DNA of 64,000 nucleotides from positions 124,001 to 188,000 of the forward strand of contig JACFMR010000002.1 in assembly GCA_019455245.1 (NCBI GenBank), in the 5' to 3' direction. Below the pieces are notes generated by a model, which made no database searches, was not told the DNA's origin, and worked only from the letters and a program-made list of their open reading frames with translations. This document shows, piece after piece, positions 62,923 to 64,000 of the stretch (position 1 is the stretch's first letter; each line of letters begins with the position of its first letter). The position numbers were made by a program, and so were the translations under genes. Source of the DNA: Opitutaceae bacterium (GTDB lineage Bacteria; Verrucomicrobiota; Verrucomicrobiia; Opitutales; Opitutaceae).

Positions 62923-63522
62923 TCATCGCCTGACGGAGCCGGTCGTTTTCGCCACCGCCGAGCGCCGCCGGGCAATCAGGAGCACGAGCACAAGGCAGCC
63001 CATACCGACCGCCGCGGGAAACAGCACCGTGGTGAGCGAGTGGTGTTCGAGCGCAAGAATCACGAGCAGGTTGCGCAATGTGGCGAGGGCGTAAAAGCCC
63101 GTGCGTTCCTCATGCGGTTTGTGCCAAGCCGAACGGAAAGTCGGCCCAAAGCCGAGCAAATCGCTCGTAGTCAAAACGACCACCGCCCAAAGCGGATCGG
63201 CGGTGAAGAACCAGCAAGGCAAGGCCGCCAGCGCCAGCAACAGAAACACCCAATCCATCCCGGTGACAGATGCGTCACCACGATGGTGATGCGCCAGCCA
63301 CGCAACATACAGCGTGATCAAGCCCGAGAGCCCAATCGGCCACGCGCCGATACCGCCGTGCCCGGCGAGTTGGGCGAAAAACACGATCACCGTGCCCAAT
63401 CCCCAGATCATCCACGAGAACACGTGCGGCCTGGTCCGCCCGCTCCGGATCGAACGGATGTAGGGCACAAAAATGGCAAACGTCAGGATCGCCGCAACCG
63501 CACTGAGAAGTTCCCTGAACAT
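62923..63522 (-). CDS. Seven-helix membrane protein, possibly PQ-loop-like
   Basis: This 199-residue protein has about six to seven hydrophobic helices. The start (LLSAVAAILTFAIFVPYIRS, then TRPHVFSWMIWGLGTVIVFF) resembles PQ-loop/SWEET-like proteins, with a Pro followed by Ser/Trp residues in the first pair of helices and a similar pattern in the second half. No transport substrate can be named. Short spacers on both sides contain nothing recognisable. Confidence 0.65.
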   Translation of the reverse strand: MFRELLSAVAAILTFAIFVPYIRSIRSGRTRPHVFSWMIWGLGTVIVFFAQLAGHGGIGAWPIGLSGLITLYVAWLAHHHRGDASVTGMDWVFLLLALAALPCWFFTADPLWAVVVLTTSDLLGFGPTFRSAWHKPHEERTGFYALATLRNLLVILALEHHSLTTVLFPAAVGMGCLVLVLLIARRRSAVAKTTGSVRR

Positions 63523-63703
63523 GCGTAACGCGTCAGTCTTCGACTATCCACAGGGCGAAACCGTCGTGGCCCCGCACGCCGGCACACGGTCGGCGGTTGG
63601 CTCCGTTGCCGAAATCGGAGCCCGACTGCGACAGATGCCGGCCACCATTATCCTGAAAAATCACTCATGCCTTGGGCTGGGATGATGACCGGCCTGATCC
63701 GTT

Positions 63704-64000
63704 TCACTCCGGCTTGCGCAGCTTCACGATCAGGTCCTTGGCCTCGACGGTGTCGCCGACGGCGGCGTGGAGTTCGGCCACGACACCGTCCTCGGGGGTG
63801 TAAACCGAGGTCTGCATCTTCATCGCCTCCATCATGAAGAGCCGGTCGCCCTTCGCCACCTTGGCGCCGACCGAAATCGAGAGCGTGGCGATGAGGCCGG
63901 GGATGGGCGCGGCGACCTGCAAGGGATCGGCCAGGTCGGCCTTGGGCCGGGTCTTGGCCTGCGGCGCGATGGTCTTGTCGGTGATGAAAACCTCGCGGGC
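63704..64000 (-). CDS. pyc: Pyruvate carboxylase, 3' end (partial)
   Basis: This is the C-terminal end of a gene that starts beyond the right edge. The visible part contains a lipoyl/biotinyl domain with the biotin lysine in MEAMKM, preceded by an Ala-Pro linker (REVFITDKTIAPQAKTRPKA) typical of the join between the carboxyltransferase and biotin-carrier domains of pyruvate carboxylase. The enzyme makes oxaloacetate from pyruvate, bicarbonate and ATP. Other biotin carboxylases share the MKM motif; the linker favours pyruvate carboxylase. Confidence 0.85.
   Translation of the reverse strand, partial: AREVFITDKTIAPQAKTRPKADLADPLQVAAPIPGLIATLSISVGAKVAKGDRLFMMEAMKMQTSVYTPEDGVVAELHAAVGDTVEAKDLIVKLRKPE

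Noticed and set aside
62769..62975. Small open frame between the antitoxin and the membrane protein
   Set aside because: It overlaps the end of the membrane-protein gene, is Arg/Pro-rich and has no motif.

Overview
The window is high-GC chromosomal DNA that I read as coming from a member of the Verrucomicrobiota, most likely an Opitutaceae-type bacterium. This is inference from gene content: a PEP-CTERM protein, an STN-type TonB receptor with FecR and an ECF sigma factor, lipase-maturation-factor proteins carrying Sel1 repeats, a MetF/MetV fusion, and many GTAG-type REP hairpins. I see no rRNA or tRNA gene, no CRISPR array and no intact transposase.

Layout. 0.2-8 kb is accessory DNA: a CPBP protease, a ParE-type toxin/antitoxin pair, a PAP2 protein coupled to a PEP-CTERM protein, a LuxR regulator, an orphan HigA with only the tail of its HigB, a lower-GC block of three unknown genes, and a remnant of an IS110-type transposase. 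8-15 kb is a one-carbon cassette on the minus strand: AraC regulator, methylene-THF reductase with a MetV-like tail, methyl-THF methyltransferase-like protein, formate-THF ligase and an OFA-family transporter. 15-22.6 kb holds an unusual protein joining an HPF/RaiA-like domain to a sigma-70-like factor, a mini-LuxR protein, and an ECF sigma/FecR/TonB receptor/TlpA module. 22.9-24.8 kb has a beta-propeller glycosidase-like gene and a divergent thioredoxin-like/HxlR pair.

25-36 kb is a complete [NiFe] hydrogenase locus. The minus-strand operon hupS-hupL-hupC-hupD plus a nickel-permease-like gene faces the plus-strand operon hypA-hypB-hypF-hypC-hypD. hypE is inverted and ends tail-to-tail inside the hypD stop. 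The small subunit has all six cysteines expected around an oxygen-tolerant proximal cluster.

36-64 kb is mostly metabolism and housekeeping: a GH2 glycosidase, two lipase-maturation-factor/Sel1 paralogues 10 kb apart, an Mpo1-like protein, glutamate dehydrogenase, glycogen phosphorylase, a DapA-family aldolase, a DegQ-type protease, a triple-domain TonB-family protein, glycyl-tRNA synthetase, a YecA-like protein, a DUF4202 protein, a second propeller protein, an AspT/YidE-type transporter, nitronate monooxygenase, a luciferase-like monooxygenase, a VapBC pair, a membrane protein and the 3' end of pyruvate carboxylase, which runs off the right edge.

Intergenic DNA is rich in structure. There are six clusters of REP-like hairpins ending in GTAG/CTAC, four palindromes of an AAAGT...TAATA...ACTTT family whose outer arms differ yet still pair in two copies, a 157-bp multibranched inverted-repeat element just upstream of the DapA-family gene, and a 27-bp repeat beside both left-hand toxin/antitoxin loci.
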